A DNA stretch of 15,927 bases from Candidatus Rokuibacteriota bacterium (GTDB lineage: Bacteria > Methylomirabilota > Methylomirabilia > Rokubacteriales > CSP1-6), in contig QHRT01000109.1 in the NCBI GenBank assembly GCA_003220195.1, positions 1 through 15,927 of the forward strand. Direction: 5' to 3'. The notes below the pieces were generated by a model. The model was not told the DNA's origin. It made no database searches and saw only the letters and a list, made by a program, of their open reading frames with translations. Positions 9,460 to 15,927 of the stretch are shown here, one piece after another. Positions within the stretch are counted from its first letter, which is position 1. Every line of letters begins with the position of its first letter. The translations under genes were made by a program, and so were the position numbers.

Positions 9460-10089
9460 ATGCGCCCAGGCTGTGGCTGTGCGCTGGTCACGCTGGGGCT
9501 CGGCGCAGTGCTCGGTGGGGCTGTGTGGGCTGGAGTGAAGGTATTACAAGAGCCAGGAGTGTTGAGCGAGCGGCCCTATGTCGCTCGCGACCACCAACCG
9601 ACGACGACCTCAGGCGGGAATCGGGCAACCTTGACCATGTCCGAAACCGATCTCGCCGTCTTCATCACGCGCCAGCTGAACAGCCGGGCCGAGCTCCCGG
9701 TTCGGGACATCGTCGTCCGCCTCCCGGACGGCAATGGCGCCGATGTCGGAGCCAAAACGACCGTTCAGGACATCGGCAGGGCATGGGGGATGCCGGGCAG
9801 CGTCTTCGCGTTCATGCCGCACTCGTGGCGCGACCATCCTGTCTGGGTGACCGCCAGGGCGGCGCCTCGGCTCGGCCGCGACGACTCCCGTCGATATCTC
9901 CGGGTGGACGTCAGCCGCTTCGCCTTCGGTCGGCTGCCGTTGCCAACGGTCGCCGCGAAATGGGTCGGGCTCGGGTTGCTCCACTGGGAGCTTCCCGACG
10001 ACGTGGAAGACGTCAGGCTCGAACCGGGCCGTGTGACGGTCCGGATCTCTTCGTCGCGGCTACGTACCGGACCTGCAGGTCGTAGATGA
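9460..10089 (+). CDS. Membrane-anchored or secreted hypothetical protein, 209 aa
   Basis: Function not recognised. An N-terminal stretch rich in Gly, Ala and Leu (about residues 7-28, after MRPGCGC) is a signal anchor or signal peptide; the early cysteines are too close to the start for a classical lipobox. The rest is predicted outside the cytoplasm and mostly beta-rich. It includes a conserved-looking segment around LPLPTVAAKW, GLLHWELPDDVEDV and EPGRVTVR (about 161-195), a style seen in periplasmic lipid-binding-like proteins; that comparison is weak. The start has only a poor, very close GGGGA. The last 77 bases overlap the end of the opposing DUF1844 gene. It is divergent from the heat-shock operon, whose operator region it borders; co-regulation is possible but not shown. 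Confidence 0.65.
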   Translation: MRPGCGCALVTLGLGAVLGGAVWAGVKVLQEPGVLSERPYVARDHQPTTTSGGNRATLTMSETDLAVFITRQLNSRAELPVRDIVVRLPDGNGADVGAKTTVQDIGRAWGMPGSVFAFMPHSWRDHPVWVTARAAPRLGRDDSRRYLRVDVSRFAFGRLPLPTVAAKWVGLGLLHWELPDDVEDVRLEPGRVTVRISSSRLRTGPAGRR

Positions 10090-10462
10090 GCTCCTCGAGG
10101 ACCTGTGTCTCTTCGAGGGACCGACGCCCCTCCGTCTTCTCGCGGAGGAGCAGCAGCAGGTCCACGAGCTCCGCGGCCTGGTCTAGGTCCTTTCGCACGT
10201 CACCGGTCAGAGGATCGGGAGCCTCCCCCATCGCCATCGCGGCCGAGCTCGCGAGCATGACGAACAGGCCGGTGAGGTCGCGCTCCGCGCCCGCGCCGGG
10301 GGCAGGATGGGGAGCGGCCGAGGCAGGCTGCCGACCGGGCGCTGACGGCTCTCGGGATTCGGCGGCGCGGGGAGGCGGCGCAGCCGGAGGCACGCTTTCG
10401 TCCTCGTCGGCCCTCCGGCGCCGGTCGGTGACCTTGAAGCCTTCTTCCTCGGGCCCCGCCAT
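10013..10462 (-). CDS. DUF1844 domain protein, 149 aa
   Basis: A small cytosolic protein of unknown function. It opens with EEGFKVTDRRR, the conserved N-terminal tag of DUF1844 proteins, followed by a low-complexity Pro/Ala/Ser-rich linker (about 20-60). The helical DUF1844 domain (about 61-135) contains LFVMLASSAAMAMGEAPDP, a VDLLLLLREKTEGRRS-type segment and LEELIYDLQVRYV. The ATG at 10462 is chosen because upstream codons lie in the shared promoter spacer and do not resemble the family. No good Shine-Dalgarno is seen. The last 77 bases run antisense to the end of the 209-aa protein gene. It diverges from mazG with a 63-base gap. Confidence 0.85.
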   Translation of the reverse strand: MAGPEEEGFKVTDRRRRADEDESVPPAAPPPRAAESREPSAPGRQPASAAPHPAPGAGAERDLTGLFVMLASSAAMAMGEAPDPLTGDVRKDLDQAAELVDLLLLLREKTEGRRSLEETQVLEELIYDLQVRYVAATKRSGPSHGPVRA

Positions 10463-10474
10463 AGAGGTCAGCCT

Positions 10475-10503
10475 AGCACACGAAAAATCGCTCGCTGTAT
10501 AAT
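10475..10503 (+). promoter_or_regulatory. Promoter of the mazG-macro operon
   Basis: A perfect TATAAT at 10498-10503. At the standard 17-base distance upstream lies AGCACA (10475-10480), only 3 of 6 for a -35 box. The expected start is near 10510, leaving about 16 bases before the mazG ATG. This favours the ATG at 10526 over an in-frame ATG at 10502, which overlaps the -10 box. Confidence 0.55.
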
Positions 10504-10508
10504 GAGGC

Positions 10509-10522
10509 AATCCCCAGGGATT
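10509..10522. promoter_or_regulatory. Palindrome over the mazG start site and ribosome binding site
   Basis: AATCCC-CA-GGGATT, a perfect 6+6 dyad, begins at the predicted transcription start and includes the Shine-Dalgarno AGGGA (10516-10520). The 2-base centre is too tight for an RNA hairpin, so if functional it is a DNA operator. It may also be chance. Confidence 0.35.
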
Positions 10523-10525
10523 ACA

Positions 10526-11347
10526 ATGACCGAGTCTCCCGGATCGCTCTTTGAACGACTCCTTGAGATCATGAGCCAGCTTCGCGGTCCGGGTGGCTGT
10601 CCGTGGGATCGCGAGCAAACGCCGGATTCTCTCAAGCCTTACCTGATCGAAGAAGCGTACGAACTCCTGGAAGCGATCGACGCCGTCGACCCCGCGGCCA
10701 TGCGAGAGGAGCTCGGCGACCTCCTGTTCCAGACGGTGTTCCATGCCGAAATCGCCACCGAGCGCGGCGAGTTCACGATGGCGGATCTGCTCGGCGGGCT
10801 GATCGACAAGATGGTGTCGCGTCACCCGCACGTCTTCGCCGGCGCTCGCGTCGGCACACCCGACGAGGCGCTCGCGCAGTGGGAAGCCATCAAGGGACGG
10901 GAGAAGGCTCGGGACGGGCGCCCCCGCTCGCTCCTCGACGGCGTGCCCCGCGCGCTGCCGGCGCTCACCCGGGCCCAGCGCCTCCAGAGCAAGGCCTCGC
11001 GCGTCTCGTTCGACTGGCCCCACGCGCGCGCGGCGTGGGACAAGGTGGAGGAAGAGACGCGCGAAGCCGCGCTGGCCCTGGCCGCCGGCGACGCGCGGCA
11101 ATTCGGTGAGGAACTGGGCGACGTGCTGTTCTCGCTCGTGAACGTCGCCCGTCTGTCGGCGATCGACGCGGAGGACGCGCTGCAGCAGGCGAACGAAAAG
11201 TTCCGGCGCCGCTTCGGCGAGATGGAGGCCGACTTCGTCGCGCGCGGCCGGTCGGTACGCGACGCGTCGCCGGACGAGCTCGAGCACGCCTGGGAAACCG
11301 CGAAGGAGCGCGAGCGCGTGGCGCCCCTGCGCGAGCCGTCGTCATGA
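10526..11347 (+). CDS. mazG: Nucleoside triphosphate pyrophosphohydrolase MazG
   Basis: A 273-aa cytosolic enzyme that hydrolyses NTPs and dNTPs to monophosphates and pyrophosphate; in E. coli it clears non-canonical nucleotides and lowers ppGpp. Two MazG folds are present. The N-terminal one has GGCPWDREQT, EEAYELLEAID and EELGDLLFQTVFH (the EExxE...ExxD magnesium motif) at about 19-75. The C-terminal one has EEETREA and EELGDVLFSLVNVARL near 180-215, after the RAQRLQSKASRVSFDW linker. Length is close to E. coli MazG (263 aa). The start at 10526 has AGGGA 5 bases upstream. The gene ends in an ATGA overlap with the macro-domain gene, so the two are co-translated. Confidence 0.95.
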   Translation: MTESPGSLFERLLEIMSQLRGPGGCPWDREQTPDSLKPYLIEEAYELLEAIDAVDPAAMREELGDLLFQTVFHAEIATERGEFTMADLLGGLIDKMVSRHPHVFAGARVGTPDEALAQWEAIKGREKARDGRPRSLLDGVPRALPALTRAQRLQSKASRVSFDWPHARAAWDKVEEETREAALALAAGDARQFGEELGDVLFSLVNVARLSAIDAEDALQQANEKFRRRFGEMEADFVARGRSVRDASPDELEHAWETAKERERVAPLREPSS

Positions 11348-11880
11348 AGCTGCGGGTCGGGCCGTCGGTCGTCTCGATCGAACGCGGCGACATCACCGAC
11401 TGGGAAGTCGACGCGATCATCAATGCCGCGAACTCGACGCTCGTGATGGGCGCCGGCGTCGCCAGCACGATCAAGCGTAAGGGCGGCGTGATCATCGAAG
11501 AAGAAGCGATGCGGCAGGGGCCCGTCGATGTCGGCGAAGCGGTCCTGACGACGGGAGGCAACCTCGCCGCGACCCACGTCATCCACGCCGCGGTCATGGG
11601 ACCCGACTTGAAGACGGATGGCGACAAGATCCTCGTCACCACCAAGGCGGTGCTGAGCGTGGCGGACAAGCATCGCCTCACGTCGCTCGCGATGCCCGCG
11701 TTCGGCACTGGCGTCGGCCACGTGCCGCCCGCGGTGTCCGCCGAGATGATGCTCAACACGGTGATCGGCCACCTTCGAGCCGGCAATACGTCGCTTCGCA
11801 AGGTGGTCTTCGTGCTCTACCAGGACGAGGCCTACCGTGCCTTTACGGATACATTGAAGCGACTTGGCGGAGTGCAGTAA
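11344..11880 (+). CDS. Macro domain (ADP-ribose-binding/hydrolase) protein
   Basis: A 178-aa stand-alone macro domain. Family members bind ADP-ribose and often remove it from proteins or deacetylate O-acetyl-ADP-ribose. Visible motifs are ERGDITDWEVDAIINAAN (about 13-30, the adenine and catalytic-loop region), VMGAGVASTIKRKGG (about 34-48), VIHAAVMG and the phosphate-loop PAFGTGVGH (about 119-127). The fold appears complete from the first residues to the C-terminal helix. It overlaps mazG by four bases and is followed after 9 bases by pilB, so it may be cotranscribed with both. The exact substrate (mono-ADP-ribosylated protein, O-acetyl-ADP-ribose or DNA/RNA-linked ADP-ribose) cannot be read from sequence. 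Confidence 0.92.
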   Translation: MKLRVGPSVVSIERGDITDWEVDAIINAANSTLVMGAGVASTIKRKGGVIIEEEAMRQGPVDVGEAVLTTGGNLAATHVIHAAVMGPDLKTDGDKILVTTKAVLSVADKHRLTSLAMPAFGTGVGHVPPAVSAEMMLNTVIGHLRAGNTSLRKVVFVLYQDEAYRAFTDTLKRLGGVQ

Positions 11881-11889
11881 AACCGTTTC

Positions 11890-13614
11890 ATGGCGGAGGT
11901 CAAGCTCGGCCAGAAACGGCGCCTCGGCGACTTGCTCGTCGCTGAAGGACTCCTGACCGAAACCCAGCTCACCCAGGCGCTCCGCGAGCAGCAGGGCACG
12001 AACGAGCGTCTCGGCTCGATTCTGGTGCGCCTCAGCCTGATCAACGAGGAGCAGTTGATCGGGTTCCTGTCCCGACAGTACCGGCTGCCGTCGATCACGC
12101 TGTCGCAGCTCGAGATCGATCCCGACGTCGTGCGCCTGGTGCCGGCGCACATCGCGAACAAGTACGAGGTGCTGCCGGTCAAGCGTCTCGGCGGCTCGTT
12201 GACGCTCGCCATGGCGGACCCGACGAACGTCTTCGCGCTGGACGACGTCGCGTTCATCACGAATCTCCAGATCCTGCCGGTCGTCGCCTCCCAGACGGCG
12301 ATCCGCAGGGCCGTAGAGAAACACTACAACAGCGGCCCCGACCACGAAGACCTGCTCGCCGAGCTCGCCAGCGCCCAGGAGATGGAGCTCGTCGGCATCA
12401 ACGACGACGCGGGCGCCACGGTCGACGTCTTCGATCTCACGCAGTCGGCGGAAGAGGCGCCGGTCGTCAAGCTCGTCAATCTCGTCATGGCCGACGCGAT
12501 CCAGAAGGGCGCCTCCGACATCCACTTCGAGCCCTACGAAAAGATCTTCCGCGTCCGCTTCCGCGTCGACGGCGTGCTCCACGAGATGCTGACGCCGCCG
12601 AAGCGCCTGGAGCCGGCGATCATCTCGCGGATCAAGATCATGTCGAACCTGAACATCGCCGAGCGCCGGCTCCCTCAAGACGGCCGCATCAAGCTCCGCT
12701 CCGGGACGCGGCAGATCGACTTTCGCGTGTCGGTGCTGCCGACGATCTTCGGCGAGAAGGCCGTGCTCCGCATCCTCGACAAGGAGTCGCTGAAGCTCGA
12801 CCTCTCGTCGCTCGGGTTCGATCCGTGGAGTCTCGAGAAGTTCACGCACGCGATCCATCAGCCGTACGGCATGGTCCTGATCACTGGACCCACCGGCTCG
12901 GGCAAGACAACGACGCTCTACTCCGCGATCCACACGATCAACTCGCCCGATGTGAACATCATGACGGCGGAAGATCCCGTCGAGTACAACCTGAAAGGCG
13001 TCAACCAGGTGCAGGTGAACGAAGCGATCGGCCGGACGTTCGCCGCGGCCCTCCGCTCGTTCCTGCGCCAGGACCCCGACGTCATCCTGGTCGGCGAGAC
13101 CCGTGATCTCGAGACCGCGCAGATCTCCGTCCGCGCGGCGCTGACCGGTCACCTCGTGTTCTCCACCTTGCACACCAACGACTCGCCGTCCACCATCGCC
13201 CGCCTCACCGACATGGGCGTTCCGGTCTTCCTGATCTCCTCCGCGCTGCTGCTCATCGTCGCCCAGCGACTGGCGCGGAAGGTCTGTCAGGGATGCCGCC
13301 AGCCCTACGAGATCGAGGAGGAGTCGATCGTGCCGTACGGCCACATCTCGACGGGGGCCGGGCGGGTCACGGCGTATCGGGGCAAGGGTTGCCAGGTGTG
13401 CAACTTTACCGGCATGAAGGGCCGGGTCGCACTGTACGAGGCCATGCCCATGAGCGAGGACCTTCGACAGCTCGTCTTGCGGGCCGCTCCGACGGCCGAG
13501 ATCCGAGCGCTCGCCCAGCAGCAGGGGATGAAAACCCTCCGCCAGGCCGGCATCGCGAAGGTCCTGGAAGGCGTGACCACGGTGGAAGAGGTGCTGCGAG
13601 TCACACTCGCGTAG
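11890..13614 (+). CDS. pilB: Type IV pilus extension ATPase PilB (MshEN-GspE)
   Basis: A 574-aa hexameric cytoplasmic motor that powers pilin polymerisation. The N-terminal MshEN domain (about 1-145) contains two 24-residue motifs of the c-di-GMP-binding pattern, at 11-34 (RLGDLLVAEGLL...) and 40-63 (RLGSILVRLSLI...). The GspE core has Walker A GPTGSGKTT at 333-341, an Asp-box region (TAEDPVEYNLKGVNQVQVN), Walker B DPDVILVGETRD with Glu403, and a His box GHLVFSTLHTND. A zinc tetracysteine (C466, C469, C501, C504) typical of extension ATPases, and absent from PilT, supports PilB. No Shine-Dalgarno is visible. The gene starts 9 bases after the macro-domain stop, suggesting coupling. A GspE role in type II secretion is the alternative, made less likely by the adjacent pilS. 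Confidence 0.94.
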   Translation: MAEVKLGQKRRLGDLLVAEGLLTETQLTQALREQQGTNERLGSILVRLSLINEEQLIGFLSRQYRLPSITLSQLEIDPDVVRLVPAHIANKYEVLPVKRLGGSLTLAMADPTNVFALDDVAFITNLQILPVVASQTAIRRAVEKHYNSGPDHEDLLAELASAQEMELVGINDDAGATVDVFDLTQSAEEAPVVKLVNLVMADAIQKGASDIHFEPYEKIFRVRFRVDGVLHEMLTPPKRLEPAIISRIKIMSNLNIAERRLPQDGRIKLRSGTRQIDFRVSVLPTIFGEKAVLRILDKESLKLDLSSLGFDPWSLEKFTHAIHQPYGMVLITGPTGSGKTTTLYSAIHTINSPDVNIMTAEDPVEYNLKGVNQVQVNEAIGRTFAAALRSFLRQDPDVILVGETRDLETAQISVRAALTGHLVFSTLHTNDSPSTIARLTDMGVPVFLISSALLLIVAQRLARKVCQGCRQPYEIEEESIVPYGHISTGAGRVTAYRGKGCQVCNFTGMKGRVALYEAMPMSEDLRQLVLRAAPTAEIRALAQQQGMKTLRQAGIAKVLEGVTTVEEVLRVTLA

Positions 13615-13621
13615 CACCGAG

Positions 13622-13643
13622 GGGGCTTTGCCCACAAAGCCCC
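13622..13643 (+). other. Intercistronic hairpin between pilB and pilC
   Basis: GGGGCTTTG (13622-13630) pairs perfectly with CAAAGCCCC (13635-13643) around a CCCA loop. The pilC Shine-Dalgarno GAGGGGG (13644-13650) starts at the base right after the stem. The 8-mer CGAGGGGG occurs twice, at 13618-13625 and 13643-13650, so one copy is locked in the stem and the other mostly free. No T-tract follows, so an RNA-stability or translation-control element fits better than a terminator. Confidence 0.55.
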
Positions 13644-13656
13644 GAGGGGGTCACTG

Positions 13657-14859
13657 ATGGCGGTCTTCACTTATCGAGGACGATCCACGGCTGGAGCAGT
13701 GGCCGGCGAACTGGAAGCCGAGACGCGGCTGGCGGCGATGAACTCGCTGCGCGGCAGGGGCGTCACCGCGACGCTCGTGCAGGAGAAGAAGGCCAAGGCG
13801 GCCGGTGCGCGGAGGTTCGGCGGCTCGGTCAAGGACAAGCACCTCGCGATCTACACCCGGCAGTTCTCGACGATGATCGACGCGGGCCTGCCGATCGCGC
13901 AGTGCCTCGGCATCCTGTCCGAGCAGAGCGAGTCGAAACCGCTCCGCACGGCGACCAGCGCGATCACGAAGGACGTCGAGGGGGGCAAGACCCTCGCGGA
14001 AGCGCTCCGGAGGCACCCCCGGATCTTCAACGACCTCTTCACGAACATGCTGGAGGCCGGCGAGTCGGGCGGCGTGCTGGATGTCGTGCTGCAGCGGCTC
14101 AGCGTGTACATCGAGAAGACCGCCGCGCTCAAGAGCAAGGTGAAGACCGCGATGGTCTATCCGATCACCATCGTGTCCGTCGCGGCGCTGGTCGTGATGT
14201 TCATGATGATCTTCATCATTCCGACGTTCGCCAAGATGTTCAAGGACATGGGCGCGGATCTGCCGTTGCCGACGGCGATCGTGATCGCGATTTCGGATTT
14301 CATCCGCGGCTATTTCTGGATGATCGGACTCGGGCTCTGGATCGGGGTCTACGCGTTCCGGCGGTACTACAAGACCGACCGCGGCAGCATGGCGATCGAC
14401 ACGTTCGCGTTGAAGGTGCCCATCATGGGCATGCTCATCCGGAAGGTCTCGGTCGCGCGGTTCACCCGGACGCTCGGCACGCTGGTCGCCTCCGGCGTGG
14501 CCATCCTGGAAGCGCTGCGGATCACCGCGCGGTCCGCCGGCAACCGGGTCGTGGAGAGATCGGTGATGCAGGCGCGCGCGGCGGTGTCGGAAGGGCGCGC
14601 GCTGGCCGAGCCGCTCCGGCAGGCGCCGGTATTCCCGGCGATGGTCATCCACATGATCAGCGTCGGCGAGACGACGGGCGCGCTGGACGCGATGCTCTCG
14701 AAGATCGCCGACTTCTACGAGCAGGAAGTGGACGACGCGGTGACCGCGCTCACGTCCCTGCTCGAGCCGCTCATGATCGTCGTGCTCGGCGTGTGCGTCG
14801 GCGGCATCGTCATCGCCATGTACATGCCCATCTTCAAGCTGGTGACGCTGGTCAAGTAA
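13657..14859 (+). CDS. pilC: Type IV pilus inner-membrane platform protein PilC
   Basis: A 400-aa polytopic inner-membrane protein that anchors the assembly motor. The short N-terminal segment begins MAVFTYRGRS, typical of PilC/GspF. Two T2SSF repeats follow: the first (about 68-190) has IYTRQFSTMIDAGLPIAQCL and LFTNMLEAGESGGVLD, the second (about 271-393) has ARFTRTLGTLVASGVAILEAL and MVIHMISVGETTGALD. Hydrophobic segments lie near 168-190, 207-232 and 369-390. The ATG at 13657 has a strong GAGGGGG six bases upstream. The hairpin just before it separates it from pilB. The stop codon abuts the pilS GTG. No pilT gene lies between pilB and pilC. Confidence 0.95.
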   Translation: MAVFTYRGRSTAGAVAGELEAETRLAAMNSLRGRGVTATLVQEKKAKAAGARRFGGSVKDKHLAIYTRQFSTMIDAGLPIAQCLGILSEQSESKPLRTATSAITKDVEGGKTLAEALRRHPRIFNDLFTNMLEAGESGGVLDVVLQRLSVYIEKTAALKSKVKTAMVYPITIVSVAALVVMFMMIFIIPTFAKMFKDMGADLPLPTAIVIAISDFIRGYFWMIGLGLWIGVYAFRRYYKTDRGSMAIDTFALKVPIMGMLIRKVSVARFTRTLGTLVASGVAILEALRITARSAGNRVVERSVMQARAAVSEGRALAEPLRQAPVFPAMVIHMISVGETTGALDAMLSKIADFYEQEVDDAVTALTSLLEPLMIVVLGVCVGGIVIAMYMPIFKLVTLVK

Positions 14860-15927
14860 GTGAAGCCGCTCGACGCCGACCGCGTGCTCCGGATCTTCTC
14901 CGGAGCACGCCTTGGCGTGGCCTCGCTGCTCCTGATCCTCGGCCCCATCGTCGCCGACGATCTGATGCCGGGGACGCACACGCCGGTCGCCACGGCGGCG
15001 CTGCTGGCCGCCATCATCTCGTCCGGGGCCATCCTCTTGTGGCGAGCCCGGGCGCAACGGGCGCGCACGGCGTGGCTGATCTGCCTGCTCGACGTCGTGC
15101 TCATCACGGCCGTGGTCTCCGGGACCGGTGGCCCGCGGTCGATCTTCTCCTTCCTCTACGTGCTCTCGGTCGTCTCCGCGTGCGTGCTGCTCTCGCGCAC
15201 CGGCGGGCTCGCGATGGCCGGGATCGCGAGCGCGCTCTACATCGGCCTGGTCTTCGGCCGCACGATCTTCCCCCTGACCGCAGTCTTCGAGCCGCCCGAC
15301 GACGCCACGGCGCTCGAGGTGCTCACGATCTTCCTGAACGCCGGCACGCTGCTGGTCGTGGCGATCGTGGCGGGCGGCCTCGCCGAACGCTTCCACGTGA
15401 CCCACGAGGAGCTCCTGACGCGGCGGCGCGACCTTCGCGATCTGGAGGCATTCAAGGACCTCGTCTTCGAGTCGGTCGGGACCGGGCTGATCGCGCTCGA
15501 TCATGACCACACGGTGACGGCCTTCAACCGTGCCGCCGAGGAGATCACCGGCCTCGGCGCCGGCCGTGCGCTCGGGCGCGCCGGCTCCGAGATCTTCGGA
15601 GCGTCCGTCCCGCTCGCGGACATCGACGCGGCAATCGGCCAGACCCCCCGCGCGGCAACCCGTCACGAGGCCACGATGCGGCGGCCCGACGGAACCTCGG
15701 TGCCCGTCCGCATGACGTTCTCGGCGCTCCGATCCGGTGACGGCACGCGCCTCGGACTGATCGCGGCCTGCGAAGACCTCTCCATCATTCGCGAGATGGA
15801 ATCGCGCATGCGCCACGCCGATCGTCTCGCCACGGTCGGGCGCATGGCCGCGAACATCGCCCACGAGATCCGCAATCCGCTCGCGTCGCTCTCCGGCGCG
15901 ATCGAAACGCTGACCACGCAGGCCTTG
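14860..15927 (+). CDS. pilS: PilS-type sensor histidine kinase (partial, runs off the window)
   Basis: The first 356 residues of a membrane sensor kinase, open to the window edge. About six hydrophobic segments (near 18-32, 43-61, 72-88, 95-112, 116-133 and 152-174) form the PilS-like N-terminal membrane domain. A linker helix and a PAS domain follow (about 197-310, with FESVGTGLIALDHDHTV and FNRAAEEITG). The HisKA region has phospho-acceptor His335 in IAHEIRNPLASLSG. The ATPase domain lies outside. Start: GTG immediately after the pilC TAA, with no gap, so it depends on coupling; no other start precedes the first membrane segment. PilS normally phosphorylates the sigma54 activator PilR to control pilA, so pilR is expected next. 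Position after pilB-pilC supports PilS over other six-TM kinases. Confidence 0.88.
   Translation, partial: MKPLDADRVLRIFSGARLGVASLLLILGPIVADDLMPGTHTPVATAALLAAIISSGAILLWRARAQRARTAWLICLLDVVLITAVVSGTGGPRSIFSFLYVLSVVSACVLLSRTGGLAMAGIASALYIGLVFGRTIFPLTAVFEPPDDATALEVLTIFLNAGTLLVVAIVAGGLAERFHVTHEELLTRRRDLRDLEAFKDLVFESVGTGLIALDHDHTVTAFNRAAEEITGLGAGRALGRAGSEIFGASVPLADIDAAIGQTPRAATRHEATMRRPDGTSVPVRMTFSALRSGDGTRLGLIAACEDLSIIREMESRMRHADRLATVGRMAANIAHEIRNPLASLSGAIETLTTQAL

Noticed and set aside
10502..10525. mazG start at the ATG eight codons upstream
   Set aside because: That ATG overlaps the TATAAT box and lacks a ribosome binding site; the ATG at 10526 has AGGGA at proper spacing.
10822..13635. 937-codon open frame on the - strand opposite mazG, macro and pilB
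   Set aside because: Composition is Arg/Asp/His-rich shadow sequence; the + strand genes have complete motifs.
13651..15864. 737-codon open frames on both strands over pilC and pilS
   Set aside because: Both are out-of-frame shadows of pilC and pilS; no domain visible.

Overview
The window looks like a chromosomal segment of a GC-rich, Gram-negative-type bacterium (roughly two thirds G+C by eye). Three things together point to an Acidobacteriota-like (Vicinamibacteria-type) or deltaproteobacteria-like lineage: a HspR-controlled chaperone operon, a DUF1844 protein, and a pilB-pilC-pilS type IV pilus cluster. This placement is inference. No rRNA or tRNA gene was seen. I saw no transposase, integrase, CRISPR array or attachment site, so this reads as core chromosome rather than a mobile island.

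Layout. 91-1608 (+) is a ComM/YifB AAA+ ATPase whose candidate promoter would give a leaderless mRNA. 1687-2189 (+) holds a 23-codon ORF resembling the start of an isochorismatase-type hydrolase, followed by an unrecognised 141-aa protein. 2190-2336 is a convergent spacer with two perfect stem-loops. 2337-3008 (-) is a secreted lytic transglycosylase, again with a promoter placed for leaderless transcription. 3188-9314 (-) is one heat-shock operon read hsp20-dnaK-dnaJ-hspR-lon; it starts from a near-consensus sigma70 promoter overlapped by inverted repeats (the likely HspR operator) and ends at a 14-bp perfect hairpin. 9460-10089 (+) is a membrane-anchored unknown that overlaps, tail to tail, a DUF1844 protein (10013-10462, -). 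10526-11880 (+) is a mazG/macro-domain pair joined by an ATGA overlap. 11890 to the right edge (+) is pilB-pilC-pilS, cut off inside PilS just after its phospho-acceptor His box.

How the genes work together. Hsp20 holds unfolding proteins, DnaK with its J-protein refolds them, Lon degrades what cannot be saved, and HspR (whose family uses DnaK as corepressor) closes the feedback loop. MazG and the macro-domain protein form a nucleotide/ADP-ribose clean-up pair. PilB, PilC and PilS are the extension motor, the inner-membrane platform and the sensor kinase of type IV pili. PilB carries an MshEN domain with two c-di-GMP-type motifs.

Most genes are familiar families. The points most worth a second look are: the J-protein, whose HPD signature reads SPD and whose zinc finger is halved; the non-canonical HspR operator architecture; the leaderless promoters; the lytic transglycosylase flanked by two similar short motifs; the absence of pilT between pilB and pilC; and the unexplained small ORF pair at 1687-2189. 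I found no clear sign of a wholly new multi-gene system.
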